Shown here piece by piece: positions 8,380-16,749 of a stretch of 35,275 bases of DNA. Source of the stretch: Cellvibrionales bacterium UBA1969 (GTDB lineage: Bacteria; Pseudomonadota; Gammaproteobacteria; Pseudomonadales; UBA7434); contig DDDX01000006.1 of assembly GCA_002339085.1 (NCBI GenBank), positions 1 through 35,275 of the forward strand, in the 5' to 3' direction. Made by a program: the position numbers and the translations under genes. Positions within the stretch are counted from its first letter, which is position 1, and each line of letters begins with the position of its first letter. The notes below the pieces were generated by a model, which saw nothing but the letters and a program-made list of their open reading frames with translations, made no database searches and was not told the DNA's origin.

Positions 8380-8811
8380 ATGTCAGAACAAGAATCGCTT
8401 AGTTTTACTGGCGGCTGTTATTGCGGTGAATTACGTTATAAGGCCTCTGGTACAGTGTTATTTAAAGCACTCTGTCACTGTGAATATTGTCAGATTTTTT
8501 CGGGGGGTATGGCTGCATTGTTGATTGGTATGCCCGCTGACGGCTTTTATTATTCACAGGGCGAGGCAAAAAAAAGTATCAATCAATACGGTGATAGCCC
8601 TTCATATCGGTCGTTTTGTCCAAACTGTGGGACACATATTTATGCAGCTAGTGATATGAGTCCAGGAGTTGTATCGATTAAAGTGGGATCAATGGATGAT
8701 CGTTCGCTTTATGGCGGGCCAAATATGGCGCTGCAATGCCAAGATCGACAACCCTACCATTTTGTTGATCCTGAGCTTCCCTGTCACGACCAATGGCCTT
8801 GGACTGAATAG
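8380..8811 (+). CDS. GFA/CENP-V-fold zinc protein
   Basis: A 143-aa protein of the GFA (glutathione-dependent formaldehyde-activating, Mss4-like) superfamily. Zinc-ligand cysteines are visible at 13, 15, 32, 34, 37, 80 and 83, in the motifs GGCYCGE, CHCEYC and CPNCG, which is the standard arrangement. Most family members have no established reaction, and the formaldehyde-activating name applies to one subgroup, so no activity is claimed. A clear AGGAG lies upstream of the ATG. It follows the hydratase by 62 bases on the same strand and probably belongs to the same transcript; GFA genes commonly accompany catabolic clusters. It could act on an aldehyde or thiol adduct (speculation). Confidence 0.85.
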   Translation: MSEQESLSFTGGCYCGELRYKASGTVLFKALCHCEYCQIFSGGMAALLIGMPADGFYYSQGEAKKSINQYGDSPSYRSFCPNCGTHIYAASDMSPGVVSIKVGSMDDRSLYGGPNMALQCQDRQPYHFVDPELPCHDQWPWTE

Positions 8812-9028
8812 TTGGATAACGGACTAACGTTTTCATCGGAGCTAAAGTATCTCGCTAAGCCAAAGGATTTCTATGAGTCATTAACTGCTCGTATCAATGG
8901 GTCACAGCTTCGTCTGCGAATAAGAATAATTCCTGGGGTTATCTAACCAATCGATATATCTATCTGATCTGCAATACAGTTATTCGTGAATATTGTTATG
9001 CTTTAAACGCAAAATAATAAAACGGTCA

Positions 9029-10258
9029 ATGCCTCTCATTATGTTGAATAATTTTTTAATTAATATTCGTTTTTGGTCGCCTGCCATAGGCGCGCTCATT
9101 TGTTTGGCTTTTTCTCTAGGCTTTATGGGTATCTTTGGCTTTTTTATTGAACCAATTGCCACCGACTTCTCAATTAGTCGCGGCTTAGTCACAGCAGCGC
9201 CGGTTTTACTTATTTTGGTACCGGCATTGATCGGCCCTATCATTGGACGTCTGGCAGATTCTTTTTCAGCTCGCAGCTTAATGGTATTCGGTATTGGTTT
9301 TTCGACTCTGTCACTATTTGCTATTTCAGCGTCTCATTCAGTGATGACGCTTGCGCTCTGGTTTATATTATTTGTCGTTGGCATGTCGTTTTGTGGTCCG
9401 ATTGTTATTAATGCTTTTTTAATCAAGTGGTATGCGGATCGATCGGGTAGGGCGTTGGCCATTTCTGCCATGGGTGCAAGTTTGGCGACATTGACTTTAC
9501 CCAATTGGGTGGCTTATTTAATGCAAGACTCGACATGGCGTGAGTCTTTAGCGCAGATGAGTCTAAGTATTTTTGCCGTTGTCATCGTGATAATTTTGTT
9601 AGCTATTCCTAAGTCGGTCGTCACTATCAGGGATAATAATCTCGGTGAAGAACAGGCAGCTACTGAGGTTGAATCTGCCTCGAAGTTTCTTAAGCAGTCT
9701 GCCTTTTGGATAGTTGGTCTAGGTATTGCCATTGTTTTTAATGCGGCGCTGGTGATGAGTATTTGTTATCCGCCGCATCTGATGAGCTTAGGCTTGAATA
9801 TGCAGCAAGCCGCAAGTGTGGTGGCCATTAGTGGTGTTGGCGGCGTATTTGGTAAGGTTTTGGTTGCCACACTGATTGATCAATACCGAGTATATATTCG
9901 GTTTTTTAGTGCGGTCATTGTGGCCATTAGCGCGTCTGGGGTTAGTGTGCTGGTGTTGAATGATCAATATTATCTTTTATTATTAGCTGGTCTGTTAATT
10001 GGTTTTGGTGGCGGCGGTATGCTTCCGATGCATCCTATCCTCAACAGTTGCTACTTTGATTCGGCAGTCATTGGCCGGGTGATTGGTGGGCAGATGCCAT
10101 TATTTTTGCCTTTCGGTTTAATCGGTGCGCCATTAGCGGGCTTGAGTTATGATTATTTTGGCAATTACCATACCGTTTTTTATACCATCATAGCCTTAAA
10201 ATTGATGGTGGCGTTGTTATTCTTACTGCTACCTAAGCCGAGTGAGCTAGGTGATTAG
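9029..10258 (+). CDS. Major facilitator superfamily transporter
   Basis: A hydrophobic protein of about 409 aa with roughly twelve membrane segments. They begin with IGALICLAFSLGFMGIFGFF, and the loop IGRLADSFSAR between helices 2 and 3 corresponds to the MFS signature. The second half repeats the pattern after a charged central loop (near ATEVESASKF). Overall it resembles monocarboxylate/oxalate-formate-type MFS proteins. Start is uncertain: ATG 9029 was chosen; ATG 9041 and an upstream TTG at 8993 are alternatives, none with a strong ribosome site. The 217 bases after the GFA gene hold no recognised feature. Given its neighbours, uptake of the catabolic substrate or an acid intermediate is the natural guess, unproven. 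Confidence 0.85.
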   Translation: MPLIMLNNFLINIRFWSPAIGALICLAFSLGFMGIFGFFIEPIATDFSISRGLVTAAPVLLILVPALIGPIIGRLADSFSARSLMVFGIGFSTLSLFAISASHSVMTLALWFILFVVGMSFCGPIVINAFLIKWYADRSGRALAISAMGASLATLTLPNWVAYLMQDSTWRESLAQMSLSIFAVVIVIILLAIPKSVVTIRDNNLGEEQAATEVESASKFLKQSAFWIVGLGIAIVFNAALVMSICYPPHLMSLGLNMQQAASVVAISGVGGVFGKVLVATLIDQYRVYIRFFSAVIVAISASGVSVLVLNDQYYLLLLAGLLIGFGGGGMLPMHPILNSCYFDSAVIGRVIGGQMPLFLPFGLIGAPLAGLSYDYFGNYHTVFYTIIALKLMVALLFLLLPKPSELGD

Positions 10259-10311
10259 TCGCTTGATTCCAAGTGTAAGAGGCTTGGCTCTTCCTCAAGT
10301 TAGGTGAGTGA

Positions 10312-11127
10312 TTAGTCAAAAATATCAGGTTGGTCTGCAATAATAGTATTGTATAGAGGTTGAAAACTAAACCAGCCAGCGAGTTCGGTACCAACGGTGT
10401 CATAAGTGATTTTAGCGATATCATCAGGAATAATTTTTGGTGCTCCTGCGGCTTCCGCTAGTAGCTGTGCTTGACATGAACGTTCCATAGTGAAGTACCA
10501 CCATGCCGCAGATTCAATAGACTCACCGACGGTGATGAGGCCGTGGTTCTGTAAAATGCAGGCTTTATTTTGTCCCAATGCTTGTGCTAATGCTTCACCT
10601 TCACTCATATTAAGAACGACTCCGCTAAAATCCTTATAAAGGCTATGATCATTAAAAAAGGCGCAGGCATCTTGAGAAATGGGGTCTAGCGGTCGGCCTA
10701 GTGCTGCCCAGCTTTTGCCGAAGATAGAATGAGAATGAGCAGCTGCGATAACATCCGGTCGAGCACGATGAATATGGCTGTGAATAGTAAAAGCAGCGCC
10801 ATTAAGCAAGCCGCTACCTTCAAGTACTTCTCCTTCATGGTTGACCAGTAATAGCTCTGATAATTTAACTTGTTTAAATGAGACCCCCATCGGATTAACC
10901 CAAAAGCAATCGATATTTTCGGGATCACGCACCGTGATATGCCCTGCAGCACCCTCGTCAAAACCAAACTTTCCAAACAGTCTAAGCGCTGCGGTTAAGC
11001 GTTGTTTGCGATGCAATCGCTCATCTTCAATGCCTTTGTTTTCGTTTTGCATAAGCAGATTGTCATCGATATTCATAACGGTCTCGTTAACGATGGCTTG
11101 GTCAAGCATTTGTTGTTTTTTATCCAT
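10312..11127 (-). CDS. Class II aldolase/adducin domain protein
   Basis: A 271-aa class II aldolase/adducin-fold protein. The zinc-site histidines are His131 and His133 in AAHSHS and His195 in LQNHGL; a candidate acid residue is Glu58 in FDEGAAGHITVRD. Start ATG 11127 is chosen because translation upstream of it, though open to 11301, gives a non-homologous low-complexity stretch and the family is about 250-270 aa. Members cleave or epimerise hydroxy-keto substrates by zinc-stabilised enolates. In this context it could carry out a retro-aldol step on a hydrated keto acid in place of the usual HsaF/MhpE aldolase, which is not in the window (inference). It converges on the MFS gene. Confidence 0.85.
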   Translation of the reverse strand: MDKKQQMLDQAIVNETVMNIDDNLLMQNENKGIEDERLHRKQRLTAALRLFGKFGFDEGAAGHITVRDPENIDCFWVNPMGVSFKQVKLSELLLVNHEGEVLEGSGLLNGAAFTIHSHIHRARPDVIAAAHSHSIFGKSWAALGRPLDPISQDACAFFNDHSLYKDFSGVVLNMSEGEALAQALGQNKACILQNHGLITVGESIESAAWWYFTMERSCQAQLLAEAAGAPKIIPDDIAKITYDTVGTELAGWFSFQPLYNTIIADQPDIFD

Positions 11128-11593
11128 GTGGGTCTCAGCTTTAATCGCGATTGGTGAATGAATTGATAAGGGGTTAGGCAAATACTTTTTCTCAGTCGAT
11201 TTTAACGATGAAATGCTCAGTCGGCTAGTAAAACTGATTAGCAGAAGTAATTGTAGGATATCTCTGAAGTGTCTGCGGCTTAATTGATCGGGGCAGGTCA
11301 CTTCTTGGGAAGTTATCCATGCAAGGGTGAGTATTCATAGCTGAGGTTTTTCTATGGAAGATGTAGCGCATTATTATTTCAAATAAAGCCATATAAATCA
11401 TACCAATGTAGAGTTTTTGTAGGGATGTTTCTAGGGCTCAACTCCCATTTTTATGCGGTACTTGAGCCCGTGGTTAGGCCGCAGTCACCTTCGATCCAAT
11501 CAAGGCAAAGCAGGTCGCTGTAACTGGCGCATTTTATAACGCTGACCACTGCCTGTGGTATCATGGCCAAGCATAAAGTGCATGGTAGGATCT
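11128..11593. other. Long intergenic region upstream of the AraC-type gene
   Basis: 466 bases between the divergent aldolase and AraC-type genes. Short open frames on both strands look random. The only structure seen is an 8-bp inverted repeat at 11434-11469. A TATAAC at 11535-11540 could be a -10 element for the regulator gene but has no matching -35. The size and position suit autoregulation by the AraC-family protein. Confidence 0.5.
11434..11469. repeat. Inverted repeat GGGCTCAA / TTGAGCCC
   Basis: Perfect 8-bp arms at 11434-11441 and 11462-11469 are separated by 20 bases. The centre-to-centre distance of 28 bases is not a whole number of helical turns for classical dimers. No T-run follows, so it is not an intrinsic terminator. 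A regulator site or an RNA hairpin are both possible. Confidence 0.45.
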
Positions 11594-12607
11594 ATGAATA
11601 AGTCACTTACGGTATTTAGCGGCACACTCAATGCTGTTTTTCAGGCAGCTGAGCAATTTGGTGTTGTCCAACGTGATTTATTGTTGGCCGCAGATCTAGA
11701 TGAAGCAATGCTGCGCCAAGCCGATCAACGTTTTCCAGTAAACGTCTTGTATGATGTCTATGCCTCTGCAGAAAAAGCGTCGAACAATCCCGATCTAGGC
11801 TTAACAGTTGGTCGTATCAGTTTTTTAACAGGTTTAAATCTGCAGCTTTATATGGGCAATATTTGTCACGATGTGCGTGATTATTTAAATTTGATGCCGA
11901 GTCTATTAAAGCTAAAAGGGGATATTGGCGAATTACAAACGCGCAAGCAAGAACAGTCGATTATTGTCGAGTGGAAGCCACTATCTGCTGATTCGAGTAA
12001 TCGCCGTCACCTCAGTGACGAAGTGTTGGCGGCAACGGCGTTAGTTTTTGATTCGCTGTGTATTTTACCTATTCCTATTCAAGAGGCGCATTTTAGTTAC
12101 TCAAGACCTGCAGATACCCGTCGATTACAGGTTGCTTTTGGCAACCATTTACGATTTGATCAGCCAGTTAGTGCGCTCTATTTTGATCGTAAAATTCTTA
12201 ATTATCCCTTGGTCGAGCAGGATTATGGTGCAGGCTCAAGTGATTCTCGTCGCTTTCAAAACTTGTTTGATTCAGAGGATTCAACCGATAATTTTTTGAG
12301 CAGATTGCGACGCTCGATTACGCAGTACCTACCTGAAGGTGAGATAGGTCTGGACACGGTCGCGGCAGACCTTAATGTCTCTCGCCGAACTTTGCAGCGA
12401 CGTTTGCGTGATAAAGGGACTCAGTTTTCACAAGTACTGCAAGATGTGAGATTACATCTTGCGGTTCGTTATCTCAGTGATAAGCGCTTAGCGATGGCTG
12501 AAATTGCCTTTTTATTGGGTTATAGTGATCAGGCGACTTTTTCTAATGCATTCAAGAGTTGGTACGGCATGTCACCTAGCGAGTATCGACTCAAGCCTAA
12601 CCTATAA
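11594..12607 (+). CDS. AraC-family transcriptional regulator (OruR/VirS-type, arabinose-binding-like N-terminal domain)
   Basis: A 337-aa regulator. Residues about 15-205 form the AraC-type effector domain of the group with RFPVNVLYDVYASAEKA and NNPDLGLTVGR motifs; the C-terminal third is the AraC DNA-binding domain with two helix-turn-helices. The first contains LNVSRRTLQRRLRDKG and the second AEIAFLLGYSDQATFSNAFKSWYG, the family signature. ATG 11594 fits the family; ATG 11582 and GTG 11555 are upstream alternatives in frame. AGGA at 11587-11590 is rather close to ATG 11594. The next gene begins 15 bases after its stop. It is the only DNA-binding protein in the catabolic block, so it is the best candidate for its regulator. 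Effector unknown. Confidence 0.9.
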   Translation: MNKSLTVFSGTLNAVFQAAEQFGVVQRDLLLAADLDEAMLRQADQRFPVNVLYDVYASAEKASNNPDLGLTVGRISFLTGLNLQLYMGNICHDVRDYLNLMPSLLKLKGDIGELQTRKQEQSIIVEWKPLSADSSNRRHLSDEVLAATALVFDSLCILPIPIQEAHFSYSRPADTRRLQVAFGNHLRFDQPVSALYFDRKILNYPLVEQDYGAGSSDSRRFQNLFDSEDSTDNFLSRLRRSITQYLPEGEIGLDTVAADLNVSRRTLQRRLRDKGTQFSQVLQDVRLHLAVRYLSDKRLAMAEIAFLLGYSDQATFSNAFKSWYGMSPSEYRLKPNL

Positions 12608-12622
12608 TCCTGCGAGGCAACT

Positions 12623-13474
12623 ATGGATCTGCCAGAGTTAGAGAATTTATCGGCGTTTACTGTCGAAGTGAAGGATCATATTGCTCATATTGAGCTTTGC
12701 CGTCCCGATCAATTGAATACCATGAATCAAGACTTTTGGCTGGAACTACCGAAGATTATTCATGCCATTGATAACGCATCTATTGCGCGGGTGATTGTAT
12801 TGTCCTCTACCGGAAAGCATTTTACTGCCGGCATGGATTTGTCCGTTTTTGCGAGCTTAGAACAAGCCGACAAGGAAGAGCCGGCGCGCAGTGCCGAGGC
12901 CTTGCGGCGCTGGATTCTTCAATTACAAGGCGTTTTCAATACATTAGAACAATGCCGCTTGCCGGTATTAGTCGCTATACAGGGCGGTTGTATTGGGGGT
13001 GGCGTTGATATGACAGCCGCAGCTGATTGCCGTTATTGCACCAAAGACAGTTTTTTTGTGATCAAAGAAACGCAGCTAGGTATCGTGGCTGATCTTGGAA
13101 CGCTGCAGCGATTACCGAAATTGATGCCTGACGGGTTAGTGCGTGAATTAGCCTACACTAGCCGAAAGATGTTGGCGCAAGAGGCGCTTGAGACAGGCTT
13201 CGTCAATACTGTTTATGCCGATCACTCGACGATGATGGCTGGGGTTATGGCGGTCGCTAAGCAAATAGCTTCCCATTCACCACTGACCGTAACAGGAACA
13301 AAAGAGTTGCTGAATTATGGCCGTAATCATGGTGTTGATGAAGGTTTAAACTATACGGCGACATGGCAGGCGGGTATGTTTCGTAACACTGATTTAATTG
13401 AGTCAATGCAAGCTAGGCAAGAACAGCGCGATGCCGATTATTTGCCGATTGAATCTTTAGCATTTAAGCTCTAG
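12623..13474 (+). CDS. Enoyl-CoA hydratase/isomerase family protein, ECH1-like delta(3,5)-delta(2,4)-dienoyl-CoA isomerase
   Basis: A 283-aa crotonase-fold protein. Oxyanion-hole segments are HFTAGMDL and GGCIGGGVDM. The acidic pair of mammalian dienoyl-CoA isomerase ECH1 is present in context: Glu149 in VIKETQLG and Asp157 in VADLGTLQRLPK, followed by ELAYTSRKMLAQEALETG, which closely parallels ECH1. The expected reaction shifts 3,5-dienoyl-CoA to 2,4-dienoyl-CoA during breakdown of odd-position unsaturated acyl chains. It sits 15 bases after the AraC-type gene, so co-transcription is likely. Its TAG stop overlaps by two bases the stop codon of the convergent glycosyltransferase-like gene. 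Acting on a pathway-specific CoA thioester instead of fatty acids is possible. Confidence 0.85.
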   Translation: MDLPELENLSAFTVEVKDHIAHIELCRPDQLNTMNQDFWLELPKIIHAIDNASIARVIVLSSTGKHFTAGMDLSVFASLEQADKEEPARSAEALRRWILQLQGVFNTLEQCRLPVLVAIQGGCIGGGVDMTAAADCRYCTKDSFFVIKETQLGIVADLGTLQRLPKLMPDGLVRELAYTSRKMLAQEALETGFVNTVYADHSTMMAGVMAVAKQIASHSPLTVTGTKELLNYGRNHGVDEGLNYTATWQAGMFRNTDLIESMQARQEQRDADYLPIESLAFKL

Positions 13475-14748
13475 CTGTCATTAATGAGTTGTCGGTAGCG
13501 GTCCTGCGAAATATTGCTATAACAACTTTGACCGCGCAATAAATGCAGGCATTTTAGTGTTTTAGATCCGTCAAACCACTCCCTCATGTGTCGGTCAAAG
13601 TGTCTTGGATCCCGACTTTGCGCTAAGCAATGCTTATAAGCCAGCGTGAAATTTAACGTCTCAAGGACATTGACGATGATCGATTGCTCATCGCTTAAAA
13701 ATATCCCACTGTTAGCGATATGAGTTTGCCATTGATGGTCACCTCTTTGGGTAAAACTAGCGGTTGATAATAGGCCAAGCCATTGCAGTATCTTCTTTAG
13801 CCAGTTAAATAATTCGGGATGATAAAAGATTTCTGCTTTTTGGTAATCACCCAATAGTTGTATTTCATCAACCGCGGGGCCAGTGCCAAAAGGCACCCGG
13901 TTAGATTGTCGGCTTTCAATCTGAATAATGGGCTGCTTTGGCGCGACTATTAAGCCCGTTTTACGCAGTTTGTTTAGCAGATAAAAATCTTCGCCGGCCG
14001 CGCGTTTTGGAAAGCCTCTCACTTGCGCATAGTGCTTTTCATTGACGCATAGCGTGCTGCCTAGGGTATGAAAAGCATAGGCTGAGCCAGCATAGCGGAG
14101 GCCATCGACATAGGCGTTAAGTCTCGCTTGATACACTTGCGTGGCCTGGTAAATTTCATTATTCCCCGCAGAGATATGCTCGTAATGTGCAACATATGCT
14201 GCTACAACTTCTGGTTTATTTTCGTTGTTTGGCGATTTTTCTTGTTGATGCAGGGTGAAATAGTTGTCGGGCAGTCTGACATCGGCGTCGGTTGAGTAAA
14301 TCCACGGACAGCTAATGACTTGTTGGCTGATTAATTGTAGCGCTAGGTCGGCAGCAATTTTACGTGCCAAGCCAACGCCCTGGTTCGCAGGGATGGTTAA
14401 GCCCTTACTGAATCGATCGACGACTAATGCCGCACTTTGGTTATGATAGTTTACTAGTTGCAGGTTTTGATTGGCCCATATGAATTGGCCGTTGTTTTGC
14501 AGTGCCTGTTGACAGGCGAGATTATTTTTATTGCTATCATGGCGAGTATTGGTTTTACCGCTGGGTTGGTTTAATACAATAATAAATAGGCTGGCTGGGT
14601 GCTGTTCAATAAAGCGAATAACCCGGTCGATAAACGCGGTCGACTCGTCAAAAGCGGGGATGCAAACACAGTGTTGATAGACGGCGGCTATATTTTTTAG
14701 CGCATTAACTTCAGGTTCAGCATAGTGCTTTAAATATTTTTCACTCAT
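13471..14748 (-). CDS. Glycosyltransferase family 2-like protein
   Basis: A 425-aa protein with GT-A fold features. The N-terminal strand VCIPAFDES starts the nucleotide-binding domain; WIYSTDADVRLP gives a DxD motif (Asp154, Asp156) for metal and sugar-nucleotide binding; GFPKRAAGEDFYLLNKL carries the ED pair (Glu253, Asp254) typical of the GT2 acceptor region. No clear membrane segment was seen, apart from a weakly hydrophobic stretch around FNWLKKILQWLGLL. Donor and acceptor are unknown. It starts 42 bases after miaE on the same strand. The C-terminal third (after about 330) did not match anything I recognise. Confidence 0.7.
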   Translation of the reverse strand: MSEKYLKHYAEPEVNALKNIAAVYQHCVCIPAFDESTAFIDRVIRFIEQHPASLFIIVLNQPSGKTNTRHDSNKNNLACQQALQNNGQFIWANQNLQLVNYHNQSAALVVDRFSKGLTIPANQGVGLARKIAADLALQLISQQVISCPWIYSTDADVRLPDNYFTLHQQEKSPNNENKPEVVAAYVAHYEHISAGNNEIYQATQVYQARLNAYVDGLRYAGSAYAFHTLGSTLCVNEKHYAQVRGFPKRAAGEDFYLLNKLRKTGLIVAPKQPIIQIESRQSNRVPFGTGPAVDEIQLLGDYQKAEIFYHPELFNWLKKILQWLGLLSTASFTQRGDHQWQTHIANSGIFLSDEQSIIVNVLETLNFTLAYKHCLAQSRDPRHFDRHMREWFDGSKTLKCLHLLRGQSCYSNISQDRYRQLINDS

Positions 14749-14790
14749 CGATGGTTAGCCGCCTAGGCATGCTGATTCATCTTAGAAGCT

Positions 14791-15399
14791 CTAGTGGAGT
14801 GCTGCTTGGGTATCGAGTTGTGCAGCAATATCAGCTTCTGCATCTAGGATAAAGTCGAGTCTTTCATTGACCGTATCGGCAGGGAAGTATTCGTGTGCTA
14901 ATTCAATAAATAAGGCATAGTGTCGAAATTCTGAGCGAGTGATGGCCCGATAAAAATGTTGCAATGGCCCTGCGGCAAGCGCTTCAGCAATTAAGCCAAA
15001 GCGTTCACAGCCTCGCGCTTCAATCACAGCGGCAATAATAAGTCTGTCTAATAAATAGACCTCAGTGCCGTTGCGCATATGCTGACGCATAGCAATTACG
15101 TAGTGATCTTTACTGTCAGCGGTTAACGTTAAGTTGCGTCGGTGCAGCCATTTGACCACTTCACGAAAGTGACTGAGTTCCTCTACGGCAAGTTCAGTCA
15201 TGGCTTCGATCATCTTTATTCGGTCAGGGTAGTGCGAGATCATTGACATCGCCATGCCAGAGGCTTTCTTTTCTGCGGCGGCGTGATCTTGTAAAAAGGT
15301 ATCAAAGTCAGCCATCACGGTATCGACCCAGGCCTTGGGTGTGGCATAACGCAAAATATTGGCTGTTTCATCAGTTTCATTTGAAATAATTGTCGACAC
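14791..15399 (-). CDS. miaE: tRNA-(ms2io6A37) hydroxylase MiaE
   Basis: A 202-aa ferritin-like diiron enzyme that hydroxylates the isopentenyl group of ms2i6A37 in tRNA. Family features in order: AWVDTVMADFDTFLQDHAAAEKKA, ELAVEELSHFREV (first Glu/ExxH-type ligands), IEARGCERFGLIAEAL and RSEFRHYALFIELAHEY (second ligand set). The GTG at 15399 is chosen because GAGGG lies about five bases upstream of it; the open frame extends four codons further to a TTG that would overlap that ribosome site. The first gene of a likely two-gene minus-strand unit with the glycosyltransferase-like gene. Confidence 0.92.
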   Translation of the reverse strand: MSTIISNETDETANILRYATPKAWVDTVMADFDTFLQDHAAAEKKASGMAMSMISHYPDRIKMIEAMTELAVEELSHFREVVKWLHRRNLTLTADSKDHYVIAMRQHMRNGTEVYLLDRLIIAAVIEARGCERFGLIAEALAAGPLQHFYRAITRSEFRHYALFIELAHEYFPADTVNERLDFILDAEADIAAQLDTQAALH

Positions 15400-15528
15400 T
15401 TTTACCCTCAAAATTAATATTTTTCATTAACGCATCAGATTATAGTGCTTTATTAGCGCTTTCAATGCGTGTAATTGATATAATTTAAGTCAATCTTGGT
15501 CAAAAAACGATTTTTATAAGGGTTCACC

Positions 15529-16719
15529 ATGATAATTAAACCAAAGGTTCGCGGATTCATGTGCGTCACGACGCATCCCAGTGGTTGTGATGCCAATGTT
15601 AAACGTCAAATCAACTTCGTGAAGCAAGCGGGTGCAATCAATAATCATCCCAAAAGAGTGTTAGTGATTGGTGCGTCGACTGGATATGGCTTAGCTTCTC
15701 GAATCAGTGCCGCATTTGGTGCGAGCGCCAGTACATTAGGCGTGTTTTTTGAAAAGCCCGGTACCGAAAGAAAGCCTGGCACGGCTGGGTGGTATAACTC
15801 TGCAGCGTTTCATCGCTATGCTGAAGCGGAAGGCCTGTATGCTAAAAGTATTAATGGCGACGCCTTTTCTGATCCCATTAAGGCGCAAGTGATCGAGACG
15901 ATTAAAGCCGATTTAGGGCAGGTTGATTTAGTTGTTTACAGTTTGGCATCGCCCCGTCGACAGCACCCAAAAACCGGTGAATTGTTTAGTTCAACACTTA
16001 AACCAATCGGCCAAAGTGTTACCCAGCGGTGTATAAACACCGACAAAAAAATCATTGAAGAGGTCACTATTGAAGCGGCCAATGAAGAAGAAATTACTAA
16101 TACTGTCGCAGTGATGGGTGGCGAAGATTGGGAGATGTGGATCGATGCCTTGGCCGATGCCGGCGTTTTGGCAGAGGGTGCTAAAACGACCGCTTACACT
16201 TATATTGGCGAAAAGATTACTTGGGATATTTATTGGCACGGCACGATTGGCCAAGCAAAGCAAGATTTAGATCGACGGGTGAAAAGTATTCGTCAGCGCT
16301 TGTCGCCGTTAAACGGAGATGCCCGCGTGTCAGTACTTAAAGCTGTAGTGACGCAAGCGAGTTCGGCAATTCCGGTTATGCCGTTATATTTGGCCTTGTT
16401 GTTTAAAGTTATGAAGGCAGAGGGTACGCATGAAGGTTGCATTGAACAGGCCTATGGTTTGTTAAAAGACAGCCTATATGGCGCTGAGCCTTATCAAGAT
16501 GATGAGGGTCGTTTGCGCGCTGATCGATTTGAGTTGGCCGATCACGTTCAAGCCGAGGTAGAGTCTCTATGGCAGCAAGTGGATTCTGACAACCTAATGG
16601 CGATTTCAGATTTTGCTGGGTATCAACGAGAGTTTATGCAGTTGTTTGGTTTTGAATTAGACGGTGTCGACTACCAAGCGGATGTCGACACTCTGGTGCC
16701 TATCGCAGGCTGTGAATAA
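15529..16719 (+). CDS. fabV: Trans-2-enoyl-ACP/CoA reductase FabV
   Basis: A 396-aa FabV-type enoyl reductase, the NADH-dependent last step of fatty-acid elongation. The nucleotide-binding motif is VIGASTGYGLASR (about 47-59), and the active-site Tyr235 and Lys244 fall in YWHGTIGQAK with the Y-x8-K spacing that defines FabV, at the same residue numbers used in the literature. The N-terminal MIIKPKVRGF and THPSGC motifs are also diagnostic. AAGGG lies a few bases before the ATG. FabV is intrinsically triclosan-tolerant compared with FabI (family knowledge). Followed after 30 bases by a metallo-hydrolase gene, so they may share a transcript. Confidence 0.96.
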   Translation: MIIKPKVRGFMCVTTHPSGCDANVKRQINFVKQAGAINNHPKRVLVIGASTGYGLASRISAAFGASASTLGVFFEKPGTERKPGTAGWYNSAAFHRYAEAEGLYAKSINGDAFSDPIKAQVIETIKADLGQVDLVVYSLASPRRQHPKTGELFSSTLKPIGQSVTQRCINTDKKIIEEVTIEAANEEEITNTVAVMGGEDWEMWIDALADAGVLAEGAKTTAYTYIGEKITWDIYWHGTIGQAKQDLDRRVKSIRQRLSPLNGDARVSVLKAVVTQASSAIPVMPLYLALLFKVMKAEGTHEGCIEQAYGLLKDSLYGAEPYQDDEGRLRADRFELADHVQAEVESLWQQVDSDNLMAISDFAGYQREFMQLFGFELDGVDYQADVDTLVPIAGCE

Positions 16720-16749
16720 AGAAGGGCTTGTTAAAAAAGGGCTGAAATT

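Noticed and set aside
10251..10317. Direct repeat GTGATTAGTC at 10251-10260 and 10308-10317
   Set aside because: Ten bases repeated once around two stop codons, with no other sign of a mobile-element target duplication.
10233..10424. Small minus-strand frame at the convergent MFS/aldolase ends
   Set aside because: It overlaps both real genes out of frame and has no homology; the 53-base gap holds only a weak CCAAG/CTTGG hairpin (10269-10287) without a T-run.
11128..11301. N-terminal extension of the class II aldolase frame
   Set aside because: The extra residues resemble no aldolase and the frame from ATG 11127 already gives full family length.
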